From Acinetobacter sp. Ac_5812 (GTDB lineage Bacteria > Pseudomonadota > Gammaproteobacteria > Pseudomonadales > Moraxellaceae), in assembly GCF_013072695.1 (NCBI RefSeq), contig NZ_LXUK01000005.1, forward strand, positions 124,001 through 188,000: a DNA stretch of 64,000 bases, read 5' to 3'. Made by a program: the position numbers and the translations under genes. Below the pieces are notes generated by a model. That model worked only from the letters and a program-made list of their open reading frames with translations. It made no database searches and had not been told where the DNA came from. Position 1 is the stretch's first letter. Each line of letters starts with the position of its first letter. Shown here in pieces: positions 15,895 to 24,878 of this stretch.

Positions 15895-18300
15895 ATGAAT
15901 CAATCTGCTTCAAAATCTGGGCTTAGAACCTTGACGGTGGTGATTATCGCCCTCATTGCATTGTTCTTGCTCGTTGGTGGTATCTGGCTCGCAGCGATTG
16001 GCGGGTCTTTTTATTATGTGATCGCAGGTGTACTGTTGCTGATCGTGGCAGTACAACTCTATAAACGTGCCTCTGGTCCATTATGGGTCTATGCGGCATT
16101 GATGTTAGGCAGTGTAGTTTGGGGTGTTTGGGAAGTTGGGACTGACTTCTGGGCACTGGCACCACGTCTTGATATCCTTGGCATCTTAGGTTTGTGGTTA
16201 CTCATTCCAGCGGTGACACGCGGGATTGATAACCTCACTTCAAGTAAAGTGGCACTGTCATCGACTTTAGCTATTGCGATTGTAGTGATGGTGTACTCGA
16301 TCTTTAATGATCCACAAGAAATCAATGGTGTCATTCAAACGCCACAGCCAGCACAAGCGAAAGCAGTGGATGGTATTGCCCCTGAAGATTGGCCCGCATA
16401 TGGTCGTAGTCAGGGTGGTGAACGTTATTCTCCACTCACACAGATCAACGATAAAAACGTCAAAGATCTGAAAGTGGCTTGGACTTTACGTACCGGTGAT
16501 TTCCGAACTGAAAATGACTCAGGCGAAACCACGAATCAGGTCACGCCAATCAAGATCGGCAATAACATGTTTATGTGTACCCCACATCAACATCTAATCT
16601 CGATTGACCCTGCGACAGGGAAGGAAAAATGGCGTTTTGATCCAAAACTCAAAACCGATAAGACCTTCCAGCATTTAACCTGCCGTGGTGTGATGTACTA
16701 CGACGCTGCCAATACCACTGAGTTTGCAACCAGCTTACAGGCGAAGAAGTCGACCTCAACCGAGTGTCCACGTAAAGTGTTTGTTCCTGTGAATGACGGT
16801 CGTTTAGTGGCGGTCAATGCAGATACAGGTAAAGCATGTTCTGACTTTGGTCAAAATGGTGAAGTGAATTTACAAGAGTTCATGCCATATGCTTATCCAG
16901 GCGGCTATAACCCGACATCTCCGGGTGTGGTGTCTGGTACAACCGTTGTGATTGCAGGTTCTGTGACGGATAACCATTCGAATAAAGAGCCATCAGGTGT
17001 GATTCGTGGTTATGACGTGAACACCGGTAAATTATTGTGGGTGTTTGATACAGGCGCAGCTGATCCAAATGCAATGCCAGGTCAAGACACTCAATTTGTT
17101 CATAATTCACCAAATGCATGGGCGCCACTTGCCTATGATTCAAAACTCGATATCGTCTATGTTCCAACAGGTGTAGGTACACCAGATATCTGGGGTGGAG
17201 ATCGTACTGAGTTGAAAGAGCGTTATGCCAATTCAATGCTGGCGATTAATGCAACGACGGGTAAACTGGTATGGCATTTCCAAACCACACATCATGATTT
17301 GTGGGATATGGACGTACCATCACAACCTTCATTGGCGGATATTCAAGATAAATCAGGTCAAACGGTTCCTGCGATTTATGTATTGACTAAAACAGGCAAT
17401 GCCTTTGTTTTAGACCGTCGTAATGGTCAGCCAATTGTACCAATTACCGAGAAACCTGTTCCGCAAACGGTGAAATGGGGTCCACAAACTAAAGGCGAGT
17501 TCTATTCAAAAACTCAACCTTTCTCTGACTTTGATTTAGCACCGAAAGATAAGTTGACTGATAAAGACATGTGGGGTGCTACCATGTTTGATCAGTTGAT
17601 GTGTCGTGTGAAATTTAAACGTCTGAATTACGATGGTATTTATACACCACCTTCTGAAAATGGTACTTTAGTTTTCCCAGGAAACTTGGGTGTGTTTGAA
17701 TGGGGCGGCATGTCTGTGAATGCAGATCGTCAGGTTGCGGTGATGAACCCGATTGGTTTGCCATTCGTAAGTCGTTTAATTCCAGCAGACCCAAACCGTC
17801 AACCTGTGGCGCGTGGTGCGGGTACTGAGCAGGGTATGCAACCAATGTATGGTACGCCATATGGTGTTGATATCAGTCCGTTCTTATCTCCATTAGGTTT
17901 ACCATGTAAACAACCGGGTTGGGGCTTTGTTGCTGGTGTGGATTTAAAAACACATGAAGTGGTCTGGAAAAAACGTATTGGTACCATTCGTGACAGCTTG
18001 CCAACCTTATTCCAATTACCACCAGTGAAAATTGGTGTGCCAGGTTTAGGCGGTTCGATTTCGACTGCGGGTAATGTGATGTTTGTCGGTGCAACGCAAG
18101 ATAATTACATCCGTGCCTTTAATGTTTCAAATGGCGATAAGTTATGGGAAGCACGTTTACCTGCGGGTGGGCAGGCAACACCAATGACTTATGAAGCCAA
18201 TGGCAAACAATATGTAGTGATTATGGCCGGTGGACATGGTTCATTTGGTACCAAAATGGGTGATTATCTCGTGGCATACGCATTGCCAGATAAGAACTAA
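15895..18300 (+). CDS. gcd: membrane-bound PQQ-dependent glucose dehydrogenase
   Basis: An 801-residue quinoprotein, the length known for Acinetobacter membrane GDH. Five transmembrane helices occupy about residues 14-145. The periplasmic eight-bladed propeller follows with PEDWPAYGRSQGGERYSPL, the TTHHDLWDMD metal/PQQ region and repeated tryptophan-docking motifs. It oxidises aldoses to lactones and passes electrons to ubiquinone. Start 15895 is chosen for AAGGTGAT seven bases upstream rather than the ATG at 15880. It needs PQQ as cofactor; no pqq biosynthesis gene is in the window, but a PqqU-like receptor is at 36501. Confidence 0.96.
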   Translation: MNQSASKSGLRTLTVVIIALIALFLLVGGIWLAAIGGSFYYVIAGVLLLIVAVQLYKRASGPLWVYAALMLGSVVWGVWEVGTDFWALAPRLDILGILGLWLLIPAVTRGIDNLTSSKVALSSTLAIAIVVMVYSIFNDPQEINGVIQTPQPAQAKAVDGIAPEDWPAYGRSQGGERYSPLTQINDKNVKDLKVAWTLRTGDFRTENDSGETTNQVTPIKIGNNMFMCTPHQHLISIDPATGKEKWRFDPKLKTDKTFQHLTCRGVMYYDAANTTEFATSLQAKKSTSTECPRKVFVPVNDGRLVAVNADTGKACSDFGQNGEVNLQEFMPYAYPGGYNPTSPGVVSGTTVVIAGSVTDNHSNKEPSGVIRGYDVNTGKLLWVFDTGAADPNAMPGQDTQFVHNSPNAWAPLAYDSKLDIVYVPTGVGTPDIWGGDRTELKERYANSMLAINATTGKLVWHFQTTHHDLWDMDVPSQPSLADIQDKSGQTVPAIYVLTKTGNAFVLDRRNGQPIVPITEKPVPQTVKWGPQTKGEFYSKTQPFSDFDLAPKDKLTDKDMWGATMFDQLMCRVKFKRLNYDGIYTPPSENGTLVFPGNLGVFEWGGMSVNADRQVAVMNPIGLPFVSRLIPADPNRQPVARGAGTEQGMQPMYGTPYGVDISPFLSPLGLPCKQPGWGFVAGVDLKTHEVVWKKRIGTIRDSLPTLFQLPPVKIGVPGLGGSISTAGNVMFVGATQDNYIRAFNVSNGDKLWEARLPAGGQATPMTYEANGKQYVVIMAGGHGSFGTKMGDYLVAYALPDKN

Positions 18301-18322
18301 TTTCATTTAGAAATTGAATGTC

Positions 18323-18350
18323 AAAGCTCAGATTCGTCTGGGCTTTTTCT
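18323..18350 (+). terminator. rho-independent terminator of gcd
   Basis: AAAGCTCAGA, a TTCG tetraloop and TCTGGGCTTT form the stem (with one G-T pair), followed by a T-rich tail. It lies shortly after the gcd stop codon. Confidence 0.8.
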
Positions 18351-18473
18351 TTTTGTGGCAATTAGATAGGCTTATCAATAAAACCGTTATTAAATATGCA
18401 AAAAAAGCATTTTGTTGATGAATAAAAGCTCGCTATGCTAGTCGCCTTTATAATGAATGACTAGCCATACGCC

Positions 18474-20117
18474 ATGTATTTATATACGGATTTCGATCAA
18501 CAACTGATTAACCAACGTGTTGCTCAGTTTCGCGATCAAACAGAACGCTATTTAGCTGGAAAATTAACAGAAGACGAATATCGTCCATTACGTTTGCAAA
18601 ATGGTCTGTACGTGCAACGTTACGCACCTATGCTCCGTATCGCTGTGCCGTATGGCTTGATGAATACTAAACAACTCAGAAAAATTGCTGAAATTGCGAC
18701 AGAGTACGATCGTGGTTATGCCCATGTTTCAACCCGTCAAAATATTCAGTTGAACTGGCCTGCATTGGAAAATGTACCTGACATTTTAGCAGAGCTTGCA
18801 ACGGTACAAATGCATGCCGTACAAACTTCAGGAAACTGTATTCGTAATACCACCACTGACCAGTTTGCAGGTGTGGTTGCAGGTGAGATTGCTGACCCAC
18901 GTCCAACCTGTGAATTGATTCGTCAGTGGAGTACCTTTCACCCTGAATTTGCCTTCTTACCACGTAAGTTTAAAATCGCGGTATCGGCTTTAGAAGAAAA
19001 AGACCGTGCTGCCACAGCATTCCATGATATCGGTGTTTATCTGGTTCGTAATGATGCCAGTGAAATGGGCTATAAAATCATGGTGGGTGGTGGTCTCGGC
19101 CGTACCCCGATTATTGGCAGCGTGATCCGTGAGTTTTTACCACGTGAAGATTTAATTGCTTATTTAGAAGCGACCTTACGTGTTTATAACTTACATGGTC
19201 GTCGTGATAACAAATATAAAGCGCGTATCAAAATTTTGGTGAAAGCATTAACACCAGAAGTGTTTGCACAAAAAGTGGAAGCTGAATTTGAGCACACGCG
19301 TGAAGCATTAAAGATTCAACCTGAAATCTTGAAAAAATTGGATGAAGAATTTACTCCATTTGATTATCAAGATTTAGAAGATCAGGACTTCACAGACTTA
19401 TTCGCTGCACATCCGAAATTCAAACAGTGGTTTAACGTCAATACCAATGCACATAAAGTGAAAGGTTATCGTATCGTTACGATTTCTTTGAAACGTGCGG
19501 GTATTGCGCCTGGTGATGTCACCAGTGAAGAAATGAACTTAATTGCTGACTTAGCCGATAAATATACTTTTGGTGAGTTCCGGACCACGCACGAACAGAA
19601 CATTTCATTGGTCGATGTGCCGCAGAAAGATCTATTTGAATTGTGGCAAACGCTTGAACACAGCGACATGGCACGTGCACATATTGGCTTTATTACCGAT
19701 ATTATCTGCTGCCCGGGTGGTGATTTCTGTTCATTGGCCAATGCCAAATCGATTCCAATCTCAGAAGCAATCAGCCGTCGTTTTGATGATCTAGATACCA
19801 TCTATAACTTAGGTGAGCTGGATTTGAATATTTCGGGTTGTATGAATGCTTGTGGTCACCACCATGTCGGCAATATCGGTATTCTTGGTGTTGATAAGAA
19901 AGGCGCAGAATTCTATCAAATTACTTTAGGTGGTCATGCAGATCATGATGCATCTTTGGGTGATATTTTAGGACCGTCATTTGCAGCCGAAGTTGTGCCA
20001 GATGTGATTGATGAAATTTTAAACACTTACCTTGACCTGCGTACAGAAGGTGAGCGTTTTATCGATACCTATCGCCGTGTTGGTATTCAACCATTTAAGG
20101 AGCGTGCTTATGCTTAA
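18474..20117 (+). CDS. cysI: siroheme nitrite/sulfite reductase
   Basis: A 547-residue siroheme [4Fe-4S] reductase with two ferredoxin-like half domains and the paired cysteine motif: CCPGGDFCSLA near residue 412 and ISGCMNACGHHHVGN near residue 455. An earlier THVSTRQNIQ-like segment (YAHVSTRQNIQLNW) carries siroheme-binding residues. It reduces sulfite to sulfide in cysteine synthesis, or possibly nitrite; the DUF934 partner favours assimilatory sulfite reduction. The downstream gene overlaps by eight bases. The start has no strong ribosome binding site; TATAAT occurs at 18449. Confidence 0.9.
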   Translation: MYLYTDFDQQLINQRVAQFRDQTERYLAGKLTEDEYRPLRLQNGLYVQRYAPMLRIAVPYGLMNTKQLRKIAEIATEYDRGYAHVSTRQNIQLNWPALENVPDILAELATVQMHAVQTSGNCIRNTTTDQFAGVVAGEIADPRPTCELIRQWSTFHPEFAFLPRKFKIAVSALEEKDRAATAFHDIGVYLVRNDASEMGYKIMVGGGLGRTPIIGSVIREFLPREDLIAYLEATLRVYNLHGRRDNKYKARIKILVKALTPEVFAQKVEAEFEHTREALKIQPEILKKLDEEFTPFDYQDLEDQDFTDLFAAHPKFKQWFNVNTNAHKVKGYRIVTISLKRAGIAPGDVTSEEMNLIADLADKYTFGEFRTTHEQNISLVDVPQKDLFELWQTLEHSDMARAHIGFITDIICCPGGDFCSLANAKSIPISEAISRRFDDLDTIYNLGELDLNISGCMNACGHHHVGNIGILGVDKKGAEFYQITLGGHADHDASLGDILGPSFAAEVVPDVIDEILNTYLDLRTEGERFIDTYRRVGIQPFKERAYA

Positions 20118-20595
20118 TACAACGCTACAAGTGCTCTCTAAAGATGGCACAATTGCAGACAATACTTATCAAGTTATTGCTGAAGATGGCGTGCTTCCAC
20201 AAGGTGATGTAGTTGTAACAACTGCACAGTTGGATCAATTGGCACATATACAAGGCAAAAAAGCCCTATACCTCACAGTTAATGACTCTCCTGAAACACA
20301 TCAATTTCCATTGAATGAGCTAGATGCCATTTTTATTGAATTTGCTGGTTTTAATGATGGCCGTGGTTATTCATTCGCTGCCTTATTACGTCGCCAAGGG
20401 TATCAAGGTGAATTGCGTGCAGTAGGTGATATCTTTAAGGATGTTTTAAATTATTTAAAACGTTCTGGCTTTGATACATTTGTGGTGAAAGAAGGCAAGG
20501 ATATTCATGAAGCTGCTGCGGGGCTTCAGGACTTTACCAATCCGTATCAAGCATCAACAGCGGTACCTAAAGCAAGCTATCAGACTGGCGCATAA
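20110..20595 (+). CDS. DUF934 protein, sulfur-assimilation partner
   Basis: A 161-residue DUF934 protein. The conserved core is IFIEFAGFNDGRGYSFAALL, followed by LRAVGDIFKDVL. Start 20110 is set by AAGGAG upstream, and the gene overlaps the end of the reductase gene by eight bases, implying translational coupling. DUF934 genes regularly follow siroheme reductase or cysH genes in proteobacteria. A role in assimilatory sulfite reduction or electron delivery is inferred from context only. Confidence 0.88.
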   Translation: MLNTTLQVLSKDGTIADNTYQVIAEDGVLPQGDVVVTTAQLDQLAHIQGKKALYLTVNDSPETHQFPLNELDAIFIEFAGFNDGRGYSFAALLRRQGYQGELRAVGDIFKDVLNYLKRSGFDTFVVKEGKDIHEAAAGLQDFTNPYQASTAVPKASYQTGA

Positions 20596-20610
20596 GCAGA
20601 TTGAAAGAAA

Positions 20611-20640
20611 AAAGCTGAACTTCGGTTCAGCTTTTTTTTG
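20611..20640 (+). terminator. rho-independent terminator of the reductase operon
   Basis: AAGCTGAAC, a TTCG tetraloop and GTTCAGCTT are followed by a run of eight T. This is a textbook terminator. Confidence 0.92.
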
Positions 20641-20664
20641 TTTTAATTGTTAAGTTCACACTGA

Positions 20665-21108
20665 TTATTCATCTAACTGGCAATTGATCATCCATTTAAT
20701 CCCAAACTGATCAGTGAATGCGCCATAGAGCGCACCCCAGAAGGTTTTTTCTAAGGGCATCTCAATTTGGCCATTTGCAGACAAGGCATTGAATAATCGT
20801 TGCGCTTCGTCTTGTTCATCAGGATCAAGATTAATTGAAATATAGTGGTTGTTACCTTGGGTAAATACGCTATTTTGAGCACAGAATTGATCATTCACAT
20901 CTGAAGCCATCAATACGGTAAATTCATTGATGGGTAGGGATACATGTAAAACCAAGTTTTTATCGGCTTCTGAAAGGCTGACACCTTCAGTAGGTGGCAT
21001 ATCGCCATAACGGCTGAGCATGGCAAATTCGCCACCAAACACAGATTTATAAAAATTGAATGCTTGTTCTGTTTGTCCTTTAAAATTTAGATAATGATTG
21101 AGTTGCAT
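20665..21108 (-). CDS. VOC family (PhnB-like) protein
   Basis: A 147-residue vicinal-oxygen-chelate fold protein of the PhnB subgroup: LNHYLNFKGQTEQAFNFYKS at the N terminus, a central LVLHVSLPI strand and the C-terminal ALYGAFTDQFGIKWMIN. Members are often annotated as glyoxalase-like or 3-demethylubiquinone methyltransferase-like, but enzymatic function is seldom known. The start is supported by AAGGAGT upstream. The gene appears monocistronic. Confidence 0.88.
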   Translation of the reverse strand: MQLNHYLNFKGQTEQAFNFYKSVFGGEFAMLSRYGDMPPTEGVSLSEADKNLVLHVSLPINEFTVLMASDVNDQFCAQNSVFTQGNNHYISINLDPDEQDEAQRLFNALSANGQIEMPLEKTFWGALYGAFTDQFGIKWMINCQLDE

Positions 21109-21195
21109 ATGGGACTCCTTGTTGTTTTTTTATACACAGCATAACTTATCGGGAATTGAACAATGGGTGCATTATTTTTTGTAACCCTAAAAATA

Positions 21196-21222
21196 AAAAT
21201 CCTGCATCAAGCAGGATTCTTA
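21196..21222 (-). terminator. terminator of the thiolase gene at 21238
   Basis: AATCCTGC, a five-base loop and GCAGGATT form an 8-bp stem; on the minus strand it is followed by a TTTTATTT tract. It lies downstream of the thiolase stop codon. Confidence 0.75.
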
Positions 21223-21237
21223 TTGCATTAAAAGGGC

Positions 21238-22413
21238 TTAGATTAATTCAATCGCAACCGCAGTCGCTTCACCACCACCGATACATAAGGCTGCAACACC
21301 TTTCTTACCGCCAGTACGTTTAAGTGCATGAATGAGTGTCAGAATGATACGCGAGCCTGTAGAGCCAACTGGGTGACCCAATGCACATGCACCGCCATTG
21401 ATATTGACTTTTTCAGCATCTAATTTGAAGTCATCGATTGGACACATAGTCACCATAGCAAAGGCTTCGTTGATTTCCCATAGATCGACGTCTTGTGCAT
21501 CCCAGCCCGCTTTTTTCAATACTTTTTCGATAGCACCGACAGGAGCGATGGTAAATTCAGATGGGTGTTGAGAGTTTGACGCAGTTGCAAGAATTTTTGC
21601 TAAAGGTTGTAAACCACGTTGAGCTGCAACTTCACTTGAAGTTAATACCAAAGCTGATGCACCATCAGAAATTGAGCTTGCGTTTGCAGCAGTAATGGTA
21701 CCATCTTTAGCAAAAGCCGGTTTTAATGATGGGATTTTATCGATCTTTGCACTTAATGGTTGCTCATCTTGATCAACAACCACGTCGCCTTTACGGGTAG
21801 AAACCGTTACTGGAACGATCTCATCTTTGAAGTAACCTTCGGTAATCGCCTTTTGCGCACGCTGCAAAGAACGGATGGCAAAGTCATCCATTTGTTCACG
21901 CGTATAGCTACGTTTATTCGCCATATCTTGTGCAAATGAACCCATTAAACGACCAGTCTCAGCATCTTCTAGACCATCAAGGAACATGTGATCTTTAATT
22001 TCGCCATGGCCCATGCGGTAGCCAGCGCGTGCTTTTGGCAAGACGTATGGCGCATTGGTCATTGATTCCATACCACCTGCAACCACGATCTCTGCGCTAC
22101 CTGCTTTAATCATATCTGCTGCTTGCATCACAGCTTTCATGCCTGAACCACAAAGCTTGTTAATGGTTACTGCACCTGTAGAGTCCGGCAAGCCAGCCTT
22201 ACGCATTGCTTGGCGCGCAGGACCTTGTTTTAGGCCTGCTGGTAAAACACAACCCATGATTACTTCTTCTACATCAGTCGGTTGCAGGCCAGAACGGGCA
22301 ATTGCTTCTTTAATGGTAGCAGCACCTAATTCTGGCGCTGTAACACCAGATAATGCACCTTGGAAGCCGCCCATTGCTGTACGAGCGCCATTAACGATTA
22401 CGATATCAGTCAT
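21238..22413 (-). CDS. acetyl-CoA acetyltransferase, biosynthetic-type thiolase
   Basis: A 391-residue thiolase close in pattern to AtoB/PhaA: INKLCGSGMKAV carries the nucleophilic cysteine near residue 88, NGGACALGHPVGSTG the catalytic histidine, and ALCIGGGEA the second cysteine. It interconverts two acetyl-CoA and acetoacetyl-CoA. Start 22413 is chosen for its GGAG sequence; the ORF can be extended to 22428. It differs from the thiolase at 7024 in lacking a hydratase/dehydrogenase neighbour, so it is probably a separate metabolic enzyme. Confidence 0.9.
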   Translation of the reverse strand: MTDIVIVNGARTAMGGFQGALSGVTAPELGAATIKEAIARSGLQPTDVEEVIMGCVLPAGLKQGPARQAMRKAGLPDSTGAVTINKLCGSGMKAVMQAADMIKAGSAEIVVAGGMESMTNAPYVLPKARAGYRMGHGEIKDHMFLDGLEDAETGRLMGSFAQDMANKRSYTREQMDDFAIRSLQRAQKAITEGYFKDEIVPVTVSTRKGDVVVDQDEQPLSAKIDKIPSLKPAFAKDGTITAANASSISDGASALVLTSSEVAAQRGLQPLAKILATASNSQHPSEFTIAPVGAIEKVLKKAGWDAQDVDLWEINEAFAMVTMCPIDDFKLDAEKVNINGGACALGHPVGSTGSRIILTLIHALKRTGGKKGVAALCIGGGEATAVAIELI

Positions 22414-22523
22414 GATGTGTCTCCACACTTATAATTTATAAAAATGTTCCAAACTTAAGCAGTATAGTAAAAAAAGGATCGGAATAAAGTATTTTACCCA
22501 TTTTAGGCTAGACTGAAGAGTTT

Positions 22524-23039
22524 TTAGCAACTTGATAACTTTTCAAAGCGAATATTGCCCATCCGACTTAAAACAATTTTAGTATGGTACTGAGGGGATT
22601 CGGAGCAGTAGATAAAGCTGCCATTGGACGCAAAGGGAAGGCCATTTTCGGCTTGAAAAACAAGAGAGTTGGGACTTCGTCCAAAAGATCTAAAGTTGAG
22701 GTAACCATATTTATGGTTTAAAGGGACACTAAAGAGGAGTGTTTCATTCTGATCACGTTGGTTGTTTCGGTTAATATCAATAAATCCGATAAAACCTTTA
22801 TTCCAATTTGTGTCACAGTTCTCAAAATTTGAACTTGGGCACAGCATCACATTTTTATGATGAAGTTGTGCATCCGTTTTTGCTTTTTGTATATGAATTG
22901 TGAGGATTCTTTTAAGGTAGTTTACTTCAGTGGAGATCATCATTTCACGAAAATGGGGAATAGCAATAGTAATCAAAATTGTCAGAATACCAAGGGTGAT
23001 CACTAATTCAATTAAAGTAAAGCCAAAGGGTTTAAACAT
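22524..23039 (-). CDS. type IV pilin-like protein, FimT/GspH type
   Basis: A 171-residue pseudopilin. A short leader MFKPFG is followed by the prepilin processing site and the hydrophobic helix FTLIELVITLGILTILITIA, with the invariant Glu at +5 after cleavage. The C-terminal half has cysteines in CPSSNFENC and FIYCSES, and a C-terminal Cys, as in FimT/FimU minor pilins. It would be processed by PilD and act as a minor pilin. No other minor pilin gene is adjacent, so the gene is isolated; the Pil-Chp regulators lie 24 kb away. Confidence 0.85.
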   Translation of the reverse strand: MFKPFGFTLIELVITLGILTILITIAIPHFREMMISTEVNYLKRILTIHIQKAKTDAQLHHKNVMLCPSSNFENCDTNWNKGFIGFIDINRNNQRDQNETLLFSVPLNHKYGYLNFRSFGRSPNSLVFQAENGLPFASNGSFIYCSESPQYHTKIVLSRMGNIRFEKLSSC

Positions 23040-23264
23040 ATTCTACCTATCTATTTTTTATTAATTTTTTTATTAACAGAGTGTTAAATGAAAACTTAAT
23101 TTTTCTAGTGAGTATTTCTAAAAAAAAAATTAAGATATACTAAAGCATAAGTTCCTGAACAGTAATTCAAACAGATACCTGATGGGAATTGAAAATTTAC
23201 TGAACTACAACGGAAATTGTAAGAAATTTTGTCAATAATTTATGAGGTTAAAGTTATCAAGCAC
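23040..23264. other. AT-rich intergenic region between fimT-like gene and first ompA
   Basis: A divergent intergenic segment with no open frame of interest. It should contain the promoter of the minus-strand pseudopilin gene, but I see no sequence clear enough to call. The ompA promoter lies just beyond its right end. Confidence 0.4.
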
Positions 23265-23293
23265 TTGGAAAATTCATCAAGTGTTTGTATGAT
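23262..23293 (+). promoter_or_regulatory. ompA promoter 1 with palindrome across -35
   Basis: TTGGAA (23265-23270) and TATGAT (23288-23293) are separated by 17 bases, a good sigma-70 match. The same arrangement occurs upstream of the second ompA gene. CACTTG and CAAGTG form an inverted repeat over the -35 box and spacer. The 5' leader would be about 105 nt. Confidence 0.68.
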
Positions 23294-23405
23294 TCAAAGT
23301 GAAGTGAATAGCTGAAAAAATAATACTGTAGAACACCTGTGTTCTCAGGACGAAAAATCATAGGCTGAGCTTACACAAAACAATTGTTATCTCTGGAGGA
23401 TATCC

Positions 23406-24422
23406 ATGAAATTGAGTCGTATTGCACTTGCTATGCTTGTTGCTGCTCCTTTAGCTGCTGCGAATGCGGGCATAACTGTAACTCCATTATTGGTTGGTTA
23501 TAGCTGGCAAGACAGTAAGCATAATAATGACAACCTAACAACTCATGCTGAGTTGCAGGATGATTTATTCGTTGGTGCTGCATTAGGCGTTGAATTAACA
23601 CCTTGGTTAGGTTTTGAAGTTGAATATAACCAAGTGAAAGGTGATCTTGACGGTACTGGCGTAGCTAATGCTGAATATAAACAACAGACAGTTGCTGGTA
23701 ATTTCTATGCAACTTCTGACCTAATCACTAAAAACTATGACAGCAAAATTAAGCCGTACGTGTTATTAGGTGCTGGTCAAACTAAAACTGATTTTGATGG
23801 TATCTATGAAGTTAAGAAAGATACTATTGGTAATGCTGGTTTAGGTGCTTTCTGGCGTTTAAACGATGCTTTATCACTTCGTACTGAAGCTCGTGGTACT
23901 TACGACTTTGATGAGAAGTATTGGAGATATACAGCACTTGCTGGCTTAAACGTAGTTCTTGGTGGTCACTTGAAACCTGCAGCTGCAGTAGTAGAAGTTA
24001 CTCCAGTTGCTCCAACTCCAGTTGCTCCACAGCCACAAGAGTTGACTGAAGATCTTAACATGGAACTTCGCGTATTCTTCGATACGAACAAGTCTGACAT
24101 CAAGCCGCAATACAAGTCTGAAATTGCTAAAGTTGCAGAGAAGTTAGCTGAATACCCGAATGCGACAGCTCGTATTGAAGGTCACACAGATAACACTGGT
24201 CCACGTAAGTTGAACGAACGTTTATCTTTAGCGCGTGCTAACTCTGTTAAGTCTGCACTTGTAAATGAATACAACGTGAATGCAACTCGTTTGACAACTC
24301 AAGGTTTCGCTTGGGATCAACCGATTGCTGACAACAAAACTAAAGAAGGCCGTGCTATGAACCGTCGCGTATTCGCTGCGATTTCTGGTAGCCGTACTGT
24401 TCTAGTACAACCAGGTCAATAA
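23406..24422 (+). CDS. OmpA family outer membrane protein (copy 1)
   Basis: A 338-residue OmpA protein. The signal peptide is [21 protein letters not shown]. Residues 22-200 form an eight-strand beta-barrel, followed by an alanine/valine/proline-rich linker ([12 protein letters not shown]). The peptidoglycan-binding OmpA_C domain has [21 protein letters not shown] and the [16 protein letters not shown] helix with the Asp and Arg residues that contact diaminopimelate. The ribosome binding site is GGAGGA. A tandem paralogue follows with an almost identical C-terminal half. It is structural for the envelope and is of the type called Omp38/AbOmpA. Confidence 0.93.
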   Translation: MKLSRIALAMLVAAPLAAANAGITVTPLLVGYSWQDSKHNNDNLTTHAELQDDLFVGAALGVELTPWLGFEVEYNQVKGDLDGTGVANAEYKQQTVAGNFYATSDLITKNYDSKIKPYVLLGAGQTKTDFDGIYEVKKDTIGNAGLGAFWRLNDALSLRTEARGTYDFDEKYWRYTALAGLNVVLGGHLKPAAAVVEVTPVAPTPVAPQPQELTEDLNMELRVFFDTNKSDIKPQYKSEIAKVAEKLAEYPNATARIEGHTDNTGPRKLNERLSLARANSVKSALVNEYNVNATRLTTQGFAWDQPIADNKTKEGRAMNRRVFAAISGSRTVLVQPGQ

Positions 24423-24448
24423 GCTCAATAACTTGAGTTTTTGAACTG

Positions 24449-24481
24449 AAAAAAAGCGACTCGTCAGAGTCGCTTTTTTTA
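24449..24481 (+). terminator. terminator of ompA copy 1
   Basis: AAGCGACTC, GTCA and GAGTCGCTT form a 9-bp stem followed by T7. The same terminator follows the second copy. Confidence 0.92.
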
Positions 24482-24739
24482 TGGATATATAGGTTTTTGT
24501 AGCATTGATGTAAAACTAAAACATAAGGATTCAAAACTAGAATAATCTTGCCTTAACTTTGGATGCTGTGTTGAGATTATTTAGTTTTGTTGAAAAGATT
24601 TTTGTAGCTTGTTAAAATTTTGATTAAAAAGTGATAAGCTTTCACCGCTTTATTAGATGTTGTTAAATTAGAATTTTCTAATTTTTTGAGAGAGGGAGAG
24701 TGTTTTTTTTCAGTGGCTGCAAACTTAATAGTGTCTGCT
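24482..24739. other. AT-rich spacer between the two ompA genes
   Basis: No gene is supported here. An antisense 65-codon frame has no ribosome binding site or recognisable features. The promoter of the second ompA gene starts at the right end. Confidence 0.4.
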
Positions 24740-24770
24740 ACTTGGAAAATTATCCAAGTATTTGTATGAT
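24740..24770 (+). promoter_or_regulatory. ompA promoter 2 with palindrome across -35
   Basis: TTGGAA (24742-24747) and TATGAT (24765-24770) with a 17-base spacer repeat the arrangement upstream of the first ompA gene. ACTTGG and CCAAGT make an inverted repeat over the -35 region; the half-sites differ from those of promoter 1 but remain complementary. Confidence 0.68.
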
Positions 24771-24878
24771 TCAATATAAGTGAATGACTGAAAAAGATAC
24801 AATAAAACTATTTCTCAGTATTCAAAAATTATTAGGGTTTAGAGAACAAACAATTTTTTGTTTTTTGGAGGATATTCC

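Noticed and set aside
24577..24774. 65-codon minus-strand frame between the ompA genes
   Set aside because: No ribosome binding site, low complexity, and it overlaps the ompA promoter.
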